This document shows, in pieces, positions 53,053 to 60,777 of a stretch of DNA of 64,000 nt (positions within the stretch are counted from its first letter, which is position 1; every line of letters starts with the position of its first letter). The notes beneath the pieces are model-generated. The model did not search any database. It was not told the DNA's origin and saw only the letters and a list, made by a program, of their open reading frames with translations. This stretch comes from JBEKEX01 sp050013615 (GTDB lineage Bacteria; Chloroflexota; Anaerolineae; Anaerolineales; Anaerolineaceae): NCBI GenBank assembly GCA_050013615.1, contig JBEKEX010000001.1, positions 122,000-185,999 of the forward strand, written 5' to 3'. A program made the translations under genes and the position numbers.

Positions 53053-54072
53053 ATGACAGGCAAAAAAATTCGGGTTGGCATGATCGGGTTGGGGGGGATT
53101 TCTTACGCACATGAGGCAGGCTATTCCGAAGTTACGGATAGCAGTGAGATCATTGCCATGTGCGACATCAACGAAGAAGAAGCGACAAACCGCGCGGGGA
53201 TGTACGGCGCCAAAGTGTACACGCGCTATCAGGATGTGTTGGATAACCCTGACGTGGACATGGTGGATATTACCGTGCCACACATGCTCCATTATGAGAT
53301 CACCATGGCAGCACTCGCCAAGGGCAAGCACGTGCTGGTGGAAAAGCCGATTGCGGTTAACTCGAAGCTGGGCAAGGAAATGGTTGAGAGCGCCCGCAAA
53401 TCCGGCCTGAAGTTCAGCGTGGCGGAAAATACTCCTTTCATCACAGCCTACCAGGCGGTGGAAAAGCTCCTCAAGGCCGGCACGCTGGGTGATATCTGGA
53501 CGGTGCGTTCGCTGATTGCCGGTAGTGAAGTCTATCGTCTCAAGAACCCCAACCTGTGGCACGGCAAGGCACCCTACGGCGGCGTGATCCTGGATTCAGC
53601 CGTGCATAATATTTATCTTTACAAATGGCTGTTTGGCGGTGTGAAAGACGTGATGGGCTTTGCCACCCGGATCGTCCCGGAAAGTGAGATGGAAGACAAC
53701 GGACTGATCATCGGCCACCTGACCAACGGTGCCGAGTTCCAACTTTACACCACGTGCACTGCGGAGATCCCCTGGACGGAACGTCTGGAAGTTTACGGCA
53801 GCAAAGGCGGTGTGATCGTGGATCAGTTGAGCAATCCGGTGGTCAAATATTACTTTGGCTCCGAAGATATCGATGGGACCGTGGTCGAAGACGTGCCGTT
53901 CGACCCGCTGGCCTGGAAGTTCAATTCCATGGGAGGAGAGATCAAGGACTTTGTGGGTGCCATCATCGAGGATCGGCCTCCTCGCCTCGACCCGGCTGAT
54001 GCGGCGTATGCGGTGGAGGTAGTGGAAGCGATTGACCGGTCTGTCCAATCCAAGCAGTGGGTTACCGTTTAG
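53053..54072 (+). CDS. Gfo/Idh/MocA-family oxidoreductase
   Basis: This 339-residue NAD(P)-dependent enzyme has an N-terminal Rossmann domain (IRVGMIGLGGISYAHEAGY, about 5-22) with the EKPIAV motif (Lys about 98), and a C-terminal beta-sheet domain with the WHGKAPYGGVILDSAVHNI segment, where His of the D-x-x-x-H pattern is kept. It probably oxidises a sugar, inositol or sugar acid. AAGGAAAAG precedes the start. It heads a rightward unit with SCP2, MFS and PIG-L genes. Confidence 0.88.
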   Translation: MTGKKIRVGMIGLGGISYAHEAGYSEVTDSSEIIAMCDINEEEATNRAGMYGAKVYTRYQDVLDNPDVDMVDITVPHMLHYEITMAALAKGKHVLVEKPIAVNSKLGKEMVESARKSGLKFSVAENTPFITAYQAVEKLLKAGTLGDIWTVRSLIAGSEVYRLKNPNLWHGKAPYGGVILDSAVHNIYLYKWLFGGVKDVMGFATRIVPESEMEDNGLIIGHLTNGAEFQLYTTCTAEIPWTERLEVYGSKGGVIVDQLSNPVVKYYFGSEDIDGTVVEDVPFDPLAWKFNSMGGEIKDFVGAIIEDRPPRLDPADAAYAVEVVEAIDRSVQSKQWVTV

Positions 54073-54158
54073 AGAACGTCAAGTGCGGTGCGTGTGAGGA
54101 GAATCAGTGAACTCCTTCACATTGGATTTTGGCTTGGAATGACCCTGGAGTGGATTTA

Positions 54159-54176
54159 ACCTTCAACGTTGAAGGT
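54159..54176. promoter_or_regulatory. 18-base perfect palindrome before the second SCP2 gene
   Basis: ACCTTCAACGTTGAAGGT is perfectly self-complementary and sits 33 bases before the SCP2 start codon. It could be an operator or a hairpin in the leader. No T-run follows, so it is not a terminator. Confidence 0.45.
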
Positions 54177-54208
54177 CGAAACATATTCTAAGAAGAGGAG
54201 AAAAGAAA

Positions 54209-54538
54209 ATGGCAGATATCCAACCCTATATTCAGAAAATGGCTGACCGGTTTGCGGATCCAGCCGTGCAGTCGGCTCTGAAAGGTTTTACCAAGACACT
54301 GTTGTTCAAGTTCACCGACACCAAAGAGGACTGGGTGTTGAAGGCAGTGGATGGCTCTTCTGCGACCATTACCAAAGAAACCCCTGCCTCGGCTGATGTG
54401 ACCATTACCACCACCACCGATATCCTTTCAGGCATCATGGACAAGAAAGTCAACGGCACCACGGCTTACATGACGCGCAAGTTGCAGGTCAAAGGCGCCA
54501 TGGAAGATATGATGAAATTGCAGAAATTGATGATGTAA
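54209..54538 (+). CDS. SCP2 sterol-binding domain protein (second copy)
   Basis: This 109-residue SCP2 protein is a paralogue of the one at 49395: both share the DRF.DPA opening, SADVTITTTTD, the MDKKVNGTTAY helix and the KLQKL end. It should bind an apolar or acyl ligand in the cytoplasm. AGAGGAG precedes the ATG. The copies are on opposite strands about 4.5 kb apart, one per arm of the catabolic island, which suggests related but distinct ligands or steps. Confidence 0.85.
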   Translation: MADIQPYIQKMADRFADPAVQSALKGFTKTLLFKFTDTKEDWVLKAVDGSSATITKETPASADVTITTTTDILSGIMDKKVNGTTAYMTRKLQVKGAMEDMMKLQKLMM

Positions 54539-54630
54539 GCAAGCTCGACTGCGCCGGCGGACTCCAAGCCGAATGCCGGTTGCTCAGCGGCATCGACGCC
54601 AGATCCGCGGCGCGAGTCGTGAAGCTTCAA

Positions 54631-54669
54631 CATTCCAGGCCGGTGATCCAACATCTCCGGCTTGGAATG
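54631..54669. other. Long hairpin between the SCP2 and MFS genes
   Basis: CATTCCAGGCCGG (54631-54643) pairs with CCGGCTTGGAATG (54657-54669) along 13 positions with one G-T pair, without a T-run. The right arm contains GGCTTGGAATG, which also occurs at 54131-54141 before the SCP2 gene. It may be an mRNA-stabilising element or a remnant of a small duplication. Confidence 0.4.
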
Positions 54670-54775
54670 GCGGACAAAAAGGGTCCCGGTCTTTGAAATA
54701 AAGTTGAACATTACTTGAGCGTTGATAATATGGCGCCCGGGTTCCTTAACTATTGTTATTTCGAGGAGGGTAACC

Positions 54776-56056
54776 ATGGCAACTGCAACCGGTACGTCTT
54801 CCAAACGTTCGGTCGGTTTTTTGCTGGGCATGGGGGCGGTGATGCTGGGGGCGAACTTCATCTGGACTTCATATAATAGTATCTTGCTGCCCACGATGGT
54901 TGAAAAAGTGGCAACGAACTACAGAGGGACGATCGTGGGGCTGATCGGCTTTTTTGGGACGCTGGTAGGCATCACCGTCAGCATTTTAGCCGGCATTATC
55001 AGTGATCATACGACCAGCCGCTGGGGCAAGCGAACGCCCAGCATCCTGGTCGGCACATTGCTGACACTGCCGCTTATGGCCTTGTTGGCAATTTTCTATC
55101 CACCGGCCATGCCATTGATTGTCATCGGCTTTATCGGCATGCAACTCTTGACAAACGTGGCCAACGGCGCCTGGTGGCCGCTGCTGGTGGACGTGGTGCC
55201 GGAGGAGCAGCGCGGCACGGCTTCCGGCCTCCAGGGTATGTTAACACTGATCGGCGCTGCGCTGGGCATTGAGCTTATCTCGTTTTTGAACTCCAACGGT
55301 CAGACCAGCCTGGCGTTATGGGTCATTGGCATCGTGTTCGCTGCAACCGGTATTGTCGCCGCTTGGGTGCTGCGTGGCAAAGATAAACCGGCCGTGGAGA
55401 CCCAGAAGATCAGTATGCTCACCGTGTTTAAAAACATGTTCACCGTCCGTACGCGGGTGGTGGTGTTTTTCTGGGTGGTGCTCTGCGCCTTGCTGGCCAA
55501 TATGGGTATGAACTCCCTGCAGTTCTTTGCCCGCTATTTCTTCGAGACCTATTTTCCGACCGTCAGCCCGGATTTTGGGTTCGGGGTCATGGGCGGCATC
55601 AGCCTGGTGTTTACCATGATTTCTGCCGTAGCATCAGGAATCCTCTCTGACAAGATCGGCAGGCGCAAGCTGATATTGGGTTCTCTGTATATTTGTGCCG
55701 TGATGACAATCCTCATGGGGTTCACCGGCAACTTTGTCCTATTTATGGTTTTTGCAGCCATTCGTTCAGCTGCCACCGGGCCGATTGTGGCGGTCATGCC
55801 GGCATTGGCCAGCGGGCTGGCACCTGAGGACGAGGCCGGTCAGTACATGGCTTACAACAACCTGTCCACCGGGCTTTCGGGTGCGATGGCGGCGCTAGTC
55901 TTTGGCGTTCTCTTAATTAATATGACCAAGACCACTTTTATCATTCTGTTCGTGATCTCGGCTGTGTTGTTCCTGGTGGGTGCCCTGGTGTTCCAGTTCA
56001 AAGTGTCGCAAAAGGAACTGGATGCGCGCATCAAGGTTGATGCGCCCAAGCAATAG
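54776..56056 (+). CDS. MFS transporter (SLC45/sugar-type)
   Basis: This 426-residue transporter has twelve membrane helices. The loop motif GIISDHTTSRWGKRTPSILVG after helix 2 and GILSDKIGRRKLILG after helix 8 are the two MFS signature loops; the first form resembles GPH and SLC45-like sugar carriers. It probably imports the substrate of this island by cation symport. The start at 54776 follows GAGGAGGG; an upstream in-frame start at 54722 lacks a ribosome site. It is followed by the PIG-L gene after 14 bases. Confidence 0.87.
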   Translation: MATATGTSSKRSVGFLLGMGAVMLGANFIWTSYNSILLPTMVEKVATNYRGTIVGLIGFFGTLVGITVSILAGIISDHTTSRWGKRTPSILVGTLLTLPLMALLAIFYPPAMPLIVIGFIGMQLLTNVANGAWWPLLVDVVPEEQRGTASGLQGMLTLIGAALGIELISFLNSNGQTSLALWVIGIVFAATGIVAAWVLRGKDKPAVETQKISMLTVFKNMFTVRTRVVVFFWVVLCALLANMGMNSLQFFARYFFETYFPTVSPDFGFGVMGGISLVFTMISAVASGILSDKIGRRKLILGSLYICAVMTILMGFTGNFVLFMVFAAIRSAATGPIVAVMPALASGLAPEDEAGQYMAYNNLSTGLSGAMAALVFGVLLINMTKTTFIILFVISAVLFLVGALVFQFKVSQKELDARIKVDAPKQ

Positions 56057-56070
56057 AGGTAGAGTCGACC

Positions 56071-56811
56071 ATGCGAAAATGGATCTTCATTTCCCCACAT
56101 TTCGATGATGTGGTGCTCTCGGTGGGTGGCATGGTTTGGGAGCTGACCCAACGCGGCGATGTAGTTGAGGTGTGGACCATGTGTGCCGGCGATCCACAGT
56201 TCGACAAGCCTTTGACCGAATATGCGCAGCTGCTGCATACGTTCTGGGAACTGGAAGACGACGTGCCTTACAAGCGCAGCCTGGAAGATGCAGCCTGTAA
56301 CCACGTGCTGGGCGTTTCGGCTTTCCGGCGCAATACGGTGCCTGATAACATCTATCGCTATTTCCCGGGCACCGAGGAAGCAGTGGTCAAGGTGCCGGAA
56401 GACAACCAGGGGCCGTTCGAGCCGGATGAGTCCTATCTCGTGCCGCAGGCGGCCGATTTCCTGCGCAAGAATATTCCGCTTGGCTGGGAAGTGGTCATCC
56501 CACTGGCTGTCGGTCATCACCGCGACCACGTGCTGACACGCAAAGCCGCCGAGAAATTGGGCATCCCGCTGTGGCACTTCATCGATTTCCCCTACGTGGT
56601 GACCAACGAGTTTAACCAGGACGATTTTATTCCTAAGGACGCAGAGACGTTCAAACTCGAGGTTTCGCCGGCGGGGTTGAAGGCCTGGATGGATGGCTTC
56701 GCCTGCCAGAAATCGCAGATCGTTTTCCTCTTCACGGACGAAGAAGAAATGCGCAAGGCGATCACCAAGTATCATGCGGCGGGGCATGGCGCCACGCTGT
56801 GGAAATTTTGA
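56071..56811 (+). CDS. PIG-L/LmbE-family deacetylase
   Basis: This 246-residue protein has the zinc motif SPHFDDVVLSVGG (PHxDD, about 8-20) and the second zinc site GHHRDH (about 149). The family removes acetyl groups from N-acetylglucosamine-containing compounds. Between the two sites is an enlarged insert (about 55-140). Following the MFS gene, it may deacetylate the imported compound. A terminator follows. Confidence 0.88.
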   Translation: MRKWIFISPHFDDVVLSVGGMVWELTQRGDVVEVWTMCAGDPQFDKPLTEYAQLLHTFWELEDDVPYKRSLEDAACNHVLGVSAFRRNTVPDNIYRYFPGTEEAVVKVPEDNQGPFEPDESYLVPQAADFLRKNIPLGWEVVIPLAVGHHRDHVLTRKAAEKLGIPLWHFIDFPYVVTNEFNQDDFIPKDAETFKLEVSPAGLKAWMDGFACQKSQIVFLFTDEEEMRKAITKYHAAGHGATLWKF

Positions 56812-56835
56812 TTGGATAAGGTAGATGAAAAAAAG

Positions 56836-56870
56836 TTGCCCGGCGCTTCGAAAGGCCGGGCAATTTGTTT
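56836..56870. terminator. Bidirectional terminator between PIG-L and DegV genes
   Basis: TTGCCCGGC (56836-56844) and GCCGGGCAA (56855-56863) form a 9-base-pair stem with a 10-base loop. It is followed by TTTGTTT on the plus strand and by CTTTTTTTC on the minus strand. Confidence 0.87.
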
Positions 56871-56888
56871 ATTAGGGTAAATCGCTCG

Positions 56889-57752
56889 TCAGGGCAGATC
56901 GCCGAATACTGCAGCCGGGGCGACGGCCATGCCTACCATGCCGGGGCCAGTGTGGGCACCCAGAACGGGTGCGATGGCGGTCAGCGGCTCGATAACCAGG
57001 CTGAAGAGCTGGCTCATCCGCTCCATCATGATCGCTGCACCTTCGGGGTTTCTGCCATGCAGCGGCTGCACGCGCAATTTGCTGCCTTCAGGATACCAGG
57101 TTGTGACCTTTTCAGCCATTTTGTGGATGGCCTTCTTGAAGGTAATCTCCTGGGCCAGCGAGACATACGTACCATGCTGCTTTTCCACCCCGATGACTGG
57201 CTTGATATTTAGCATGGCGGCGACCAGCCCTTTGATGTGACCGATGCGCCCGCCGTGGATCAGGTATTTCATCGTGGCGACCGTGAACATGCCCTCGGTG
57301 TTCTCTCGGATCTCTTTCAGTTTAGCCAAGATCCTTTCCAGCGGCCAGCCGGCATTGACGGCACGCGCCGCGGCTTCCACCTGCCAACCCATGGGACAAG
57401 AGAGAGTCAGCGTATCCACCAGGGTGACATGCGCTTCGGGCACCTGTTCGGCGCCCAGCCGGGCAGCGTTGTAAGTGCCGCTCAAGCCGGAAGAGATGTG
57501 AATGGAAAGGATCTCGGGGTCGTCCTTGGCCAGTATGCGATACAGGTCGGCAAATTCTCCGCTGGAAGGCGTGGAGGTGGTGGGGAAGCTATCGGTATTC
57601 GCGATCAATTCGTAGAACTCATCCGCGCTGATATCCACACCGCTTTGGTAGGTTTTGCCTTCCAAAGTAATGCGCAAGGAAGCGTAATGGAGCTTTAATC
57701 CAGCCAGTTGTTGGGGGGAGAGATCCATTGCCCGATCGGTAACAATTTGCAT
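56889..57752 (-). CDS. DegV-family fatty-acid-binding protein
   Basis: This 287-residue DegV protein has the N-terminal VTDRAMDL motif, the TSTPSSGEF loop (about 59), ISSGLSGTYNAA (about 91) and the C-terminal AHTGPGMVG (about 268). DegV/FakB proteins bind a fatty acid for phosphorylation by FakA. No fakA gene is in the window. It is a single gene on the minus strand with an AAGGAG ribosome site. Confidence 0.92.
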   Translation of the reverse strand: MQIVTDRAMDLSPQQLAGLKLHYASLRITLEGKTYQSGVDISADEFYELIANTDSFPTTSTPSSGEFADLYRILAKDDPEILSIHISSGLSGTYNAARLGAEQVPEAHVTLVDTLTLSCPMGWQVEAAARAVNAGWPLERILAKLKEIRENTEGMFTVATMKYLIHGGRIGHIKGLVAAMLNIKPVIGVEKQHGTYVSLAQEITFKKAIHKMAEKVTTWYPEGSKLRVQPLHGRNPEGAAIMMERMSQLFSLVIEPLTAIAPVLGAHTGPGMVGMAVAPAAVFGDLP

Positions 57753-58116
57753 GACTTACTCCTTTAAGTTGGCCCGCGAGCCATTAATGTAGAACGAAAA
57801 ATTACCAAGGCAGATGGATAAATGAAAAAAGCGCCGTAATTATACATGAAATAATGTGTTCGGCAATATGTCCTGGGACATATTTAAGGATAAAATTGTT
57901 GCGCATAGTCACTTTACTTAAAAAACTTGTTTTAGTAGAAATAGCCCATAGCGAAGGGTTTCACGATCCAGTTTGGCTAGTTGGTGCTGGTGCTCTCGGT
58001 TTGTGAGGCGGGTAGGGGTTGGCCGCACAGGGACCTTCACTGATGCCGAAATGTGCTGATCAATCACCGGACTTTTGGGTCAGGTGTCACCTTTTGCCTA
58101 ACCCTCAAAGTAGCTA
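57753..58116. other. Intergenic region, no gene; contains a 20-base palindrome
   Basis: There is no convincing coding sequence between the DegV gene and the ROK promoter. AATATGTCC-TG-GGACATATT (57865-57884) has perfect 9-base arms and could be an operator of the DegV gene, whose start is 113 bases away. From about 57950 to 58110 the sequence is unremarkable; I see no mobile-element ends. Confidence 0.5.
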
Positions 58117-58161
58117 TTGCATTTTTCTAAAAATACAATATAATTGAATTAGTTTATTCAA
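58117..58161 (+). promoter_or_regulatory. Promoter and operator of the ROK regulator
   Basis: TTGCAT (58117-58122), 16 bases, then TATAAT (58139-58144). The last base of the -10 box begins the dyad TTGAAT-N6-ATTCAA (58144-58161). Position over the transcription start fits autorepression by the XylR-like product. Confidence 0.68.
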
Positions 58162-58185
58162 TCATTAAACAAATAAAAACTTCCT

Positions 58186-59397
58186 ATGCTAACTGGCGAT
58201 CAAGAAAAAGTTCGCAAGATTAATAAGTCGGTCGTTCTAAATACGCTCCGGCTCAATGCTCCTATTTCCCGTGCCCGCCTTGCAAATCTTACCGGCCTAA
58301 ATCGGGGTACAGTTTCGAATATTATCAATGACCTTCTTGATGAAGGTTTGGTTTCAGAAAATGAGCAAGAGGAATCTAAAATTGGCCGCCCTGGTGTCTC
58401 TCTGGGTCTCAGACCTGATGGAGGCTCGGTGATTGGCTTAGAAATTGGGGTGGATTTTATTTCCCTCCTCCTAACCAATTTTGTTGCCGGAACCTTGTGG
58501 GAAACCAGAGTTCAGACAAATCCATCCCAATCTCCAACCAGCATCATTAACCAGGCAGAACAACTCGTCGATCAGGCACTTTCCATTGCAAAGGAACAGC
58601 GGCTGAGGCCGTTAGGGCTGGGGATCGGTATGCCAGGTCTCATCAATATTCATCGGGGTGAATTGATCATTGCGCCTAACTTAAACTTAAAAAATGTTCC
58701 TCTCCGACTGATGTGGAACCAACGCTTCCACCTCCCTATTTATATCGAAAATGAAGCAAACCTGGCGGCGTTGGGAGAATACTACTTCGGCGTGGCCCGT
58801 GGGGTAGATAATTTCATTTATCTGAGCTCAGGGATAGGTCTTGGGGGCGGGATCATGATTGACGGCCATTTGTTTCGCGGCGGTCATGGATATGCGGGAG
58901 AAATTGGCCATATGCAACGCGATCCTCAAGGCGAGCGTTGCGCCTGCGGTCGCATTGGCTGTTGGGAGACCCAGGTGGGCCCTAGAGCAGTCCTGCGTCG
59001 CGTAAAAAAAGAACTTCAAGTGCATTCAGATCAATTTCTTCTGGATGCCTGTTCGGGTGATTTTAATAATCTTACTTTTGAAATGGTAGTGAAGTTTGCC
59101 TTAGAGGGAAATACTCTTTGTCGCCAAGCGATAGAAGCTATAGCAGCTTATTTAGGAGCGGGGATAGCAGATCTGGTTAATGTTTTCAACCCGGAATTAG
59201 TTGTCATCGGGGGAGCTCTTATCTTGGGAAAAGACATCCTGCAACCGATCATTGAAAAAACCATCTTTTCCAACGTACTACAACCTTCTGCTGATGGCCT
59301 GCGCATTGCGTTCTCCGAGCGCGGGGCAAATGCATGTGCGTTAGGTGCTGTCGCAATTGTGCTGGACGACATCTTACGCGAAATGACAATTGTCTAA
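58186..59397 (+). CDS. ROK-family transcriptional regulator (XylR-like)
   Basis: This 403-residue repressor has a winged helix (about 18-75; APISRARLANLTGLNRGTVSNIINDLLDEGLV) and a ROK sugar-kinase-like domain (about 85-395) with GIGMPGLI, IENEANLAALGEYYFG and the zinc motif CACGRIGCWE (about 247). ROK repressors with this layout control xylose genes in many Gram-positive lineages. It directly precedes xylose transporter and isomerase genes. Its base composition looks lower in G+C than the islands before it. Confidence 0.92.
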   Translation: MLTGDQEKVRKINKSVVLNTLRLNAPISRARLANLTGLNRGTVSNIINDLLDEGLVSENEQEESKIGRPGVSLGLRPDGGSVIGLEIGVDFISLLLTNFVAGTLWETRVQTNPSQSPTSIINQAEQLVDQALSIAKEQRLRPLGLGIGMPGLINIHRGELIIAPNLNLKNVPLRLMWNQRFHLPIYIENEANLAALGEYYFGVARGVDNFIYLSSGIGLGGGIMIDGHLFRGGHGYAGEIGHMQRDPQGERCACGRIGCWETQVGPRAVLRRVKKELQVHSDQFLLDACSGDFNNLTFEMVVKFALEGNTLCRQAIEAIAAYLGAGIADLVNVFNPELVVIGGALILGKDILQPIIEKTIFSNVLQPSADGLRIAFSERGANACALGAVAIVLDDILREMTIV

Positions 59398-59433
59398 GAC
59401 CTATTCTTGATTATCGACATCTTGTTTGAATGG

Positions 59434-59468
59434 TTAAGTACTTAAGGAGGCTCTATGGTGAATTGACA
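59434..59468 (+). promoter_or_regulatory. Leader elements before the xylose operon
   Basis: The perfect palindrome TTAAGTACTTAA (59434-59445) runs into AAGGAGG, which serves a three-codon reading frame ATG-GTG-AAT-TGA (59455-59466). TTGAAT (59426-59431) matches one arm of the ROK dyad at 58144. TTGACA at 59463 may be a second -35 box, but no good -10 follows. A regulatory leader is possible. Confidence 0.4.
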
Positions 59469-59528
59469 AAAACATTTTGGTCGACCTAATTGATTCTTAG
59501 ACAACAAATAGAGTAGAGGAGATAAGAA

Positions 59529-60680
59529 ATGAAAGTCAATCGTACTTCCAGAATTCTCATTACGTTGGTAGTAGTTGCAGCGTTTCTTGCTGGTTGTAGC
59601 CAGGCAGGGACTACCCCGGCCGCGTCTTCATCGGCCTCGACTGGTAAAGTCAAAATCGGCCTTTCTTTCTCAGACTTCGCCACAGAACGCTGGCCAGTCG
59701 AAAATGCTCAAATGACCCAATTGCTTCAAAAGGATGGTTACGAAGTAATTTCACAGGAAGCCGATCATGATGTCAAGCTACAGAGTGACCAGATCGACAA
59801 TATGGTGGCGCAAGGCGTGGCGGGCATCATTGTTATTGCTGAGGATGGCGATGCTGCAGTGACTCCTGTAGAGAAGGCTGTGGCAGCAGGCATTCCCGTG
59901 ATTTCCTACGACCGCCTCATCAAGACCGATAAAATCTCTGCTTATCTGTCCTTCGATAACGTCGCGGTAGGCAAAGCTGAAGCCGATGGCGTCATGAAGG
60001 CCCTCGGATTACCCGGCAGCACGACATGGACAACGGCCAATCCGGCTAAGGTGGTTCTGTCTGGCGGATCCCCCACCGATAATAACGCCATTCTGGTTCG
60101 CTCGGGCCAGATGGCAGTTCTTCAGCCCTTCATCGATCAAGGTGTCATCAAGGTCGTTGCTGATCAATGGGTTGATAACTGGGATGCAACCAAGGCTGAG
60201 ACCATGATGGAGAACATCCTCACTGCTCAGCAGAACAAGATCGACGCGGTTGTTGCCTCCAATGATGGTACGGCTCTGGGCGAACTGCAGGCAATGAAGG
60301 CACAGGGGCTATGGGGCAAAGTTCCGATCTCGGGCCAGGATGCCACGGCAGATGGCTGCAATAGCATCGTCTTGGGTGGCCAGACCGTAACCGTTTTCAA
60401 AGACACTCGTTTGCTGGCACCAATGGCTGTCAAATTAATCGAAGCCCTTGTTACCAAACAGGACCTCTCCACCTTCAAGTTGCAGACCTTCACTTTGGCT
60501 GCGCTGACAAACGACAAGACCAAGACTGGCAATGTCCAGGCCCTCTTCCTGCCGGTTGTCGAAGTCACCAAGGACAATGTTTATGACGTGGTCGTCAAGA
60601 GCGGCTTCCAAACATACGATGCTGTTTATCGCAATGTTCCTGCCGGTCAACTTCCGCCGACCTTGACTCCGGGTCAGTAG
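59529..60680 (+). CDS. xylF: Xylose ABC transporter substrate-binding lipoprotein
   Basis: This is a 383-residue lipoprotein (lipobox LAGC, Cys about 22) with a short Ser/Ala linker and a type I periplasmic-binding fold like XylF: VKIGLSFSDFATERWP, then VISYDRLIK, DNVAVGKAEADGVM, VVASNDGTALGELQAM and ISGQDATADGC. It captures xylose or a similar sugar. AGAGGAG lies upstream. A GC-rich hairpin follows the gene. Confidence 0.88.
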   Translation: MKVNRTSRILITLVVVAAFLAGCSQAGTTPAASSSASTGKVKIGLSFSDFATERWPVENAQMTQLLQKDGYEVISQEADHDVKLQSDQIDNMVAQGVAGIIVIAEDGDAAVTPVEKAVAAGIPVISYDRLIKTDKISAYLSFDNVAVGKAEADGVMKALGLPGSTTWTTANPAKVVLSGGSPTDNNAILVRSGQMAVLQPFIDQGVIKVVADQWVDNWDATKAETMMENILTAQQNKIDAVVASNDGTALGELQAMKAQGLWGKVPISGQDATADGCNSIVLGGQTVTVFKDTRLLAPMAVKLIEALVTKQDLSTFKLQTFTLAALTNDKTKTGNVQALFLPVVEVTKDNVYDVVVKSGFQTYDAVYRNVPAGQLPPTLTPGQ

Positions 60681-60697
60681 TTTCATTTTGTTTGATT

Positions 60698-60725
60698 TCC
60701 CGGCCCCCCTCACCGGGGGCCGGGA
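60698..60725 (+). other. Intercistronic hairpin after the xylose-binding protein gene
   Basis: TCCCGGCCCCC (60698-60708) and GGGGGCCGGGA (60715-60725) form a perfect 11-base-pair stem with a 6-base loop and no T-run. It is likely to protect the binding-protein mRNA from 3' decay, giving more binding protein than ATPase and permease. Confidence 0.6.
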
Positions 60726-60777
60726 TGTTGGCTGAGTGCAATCATTGGCGACATAATTCAAACTGGAGAATGACGCA

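Noticed and set aside
57950..58110. Possible insertion-sequence remnant
   Set aside because: No transposase fragment, terminal inverted repeats or target duplications could be identified by eye.
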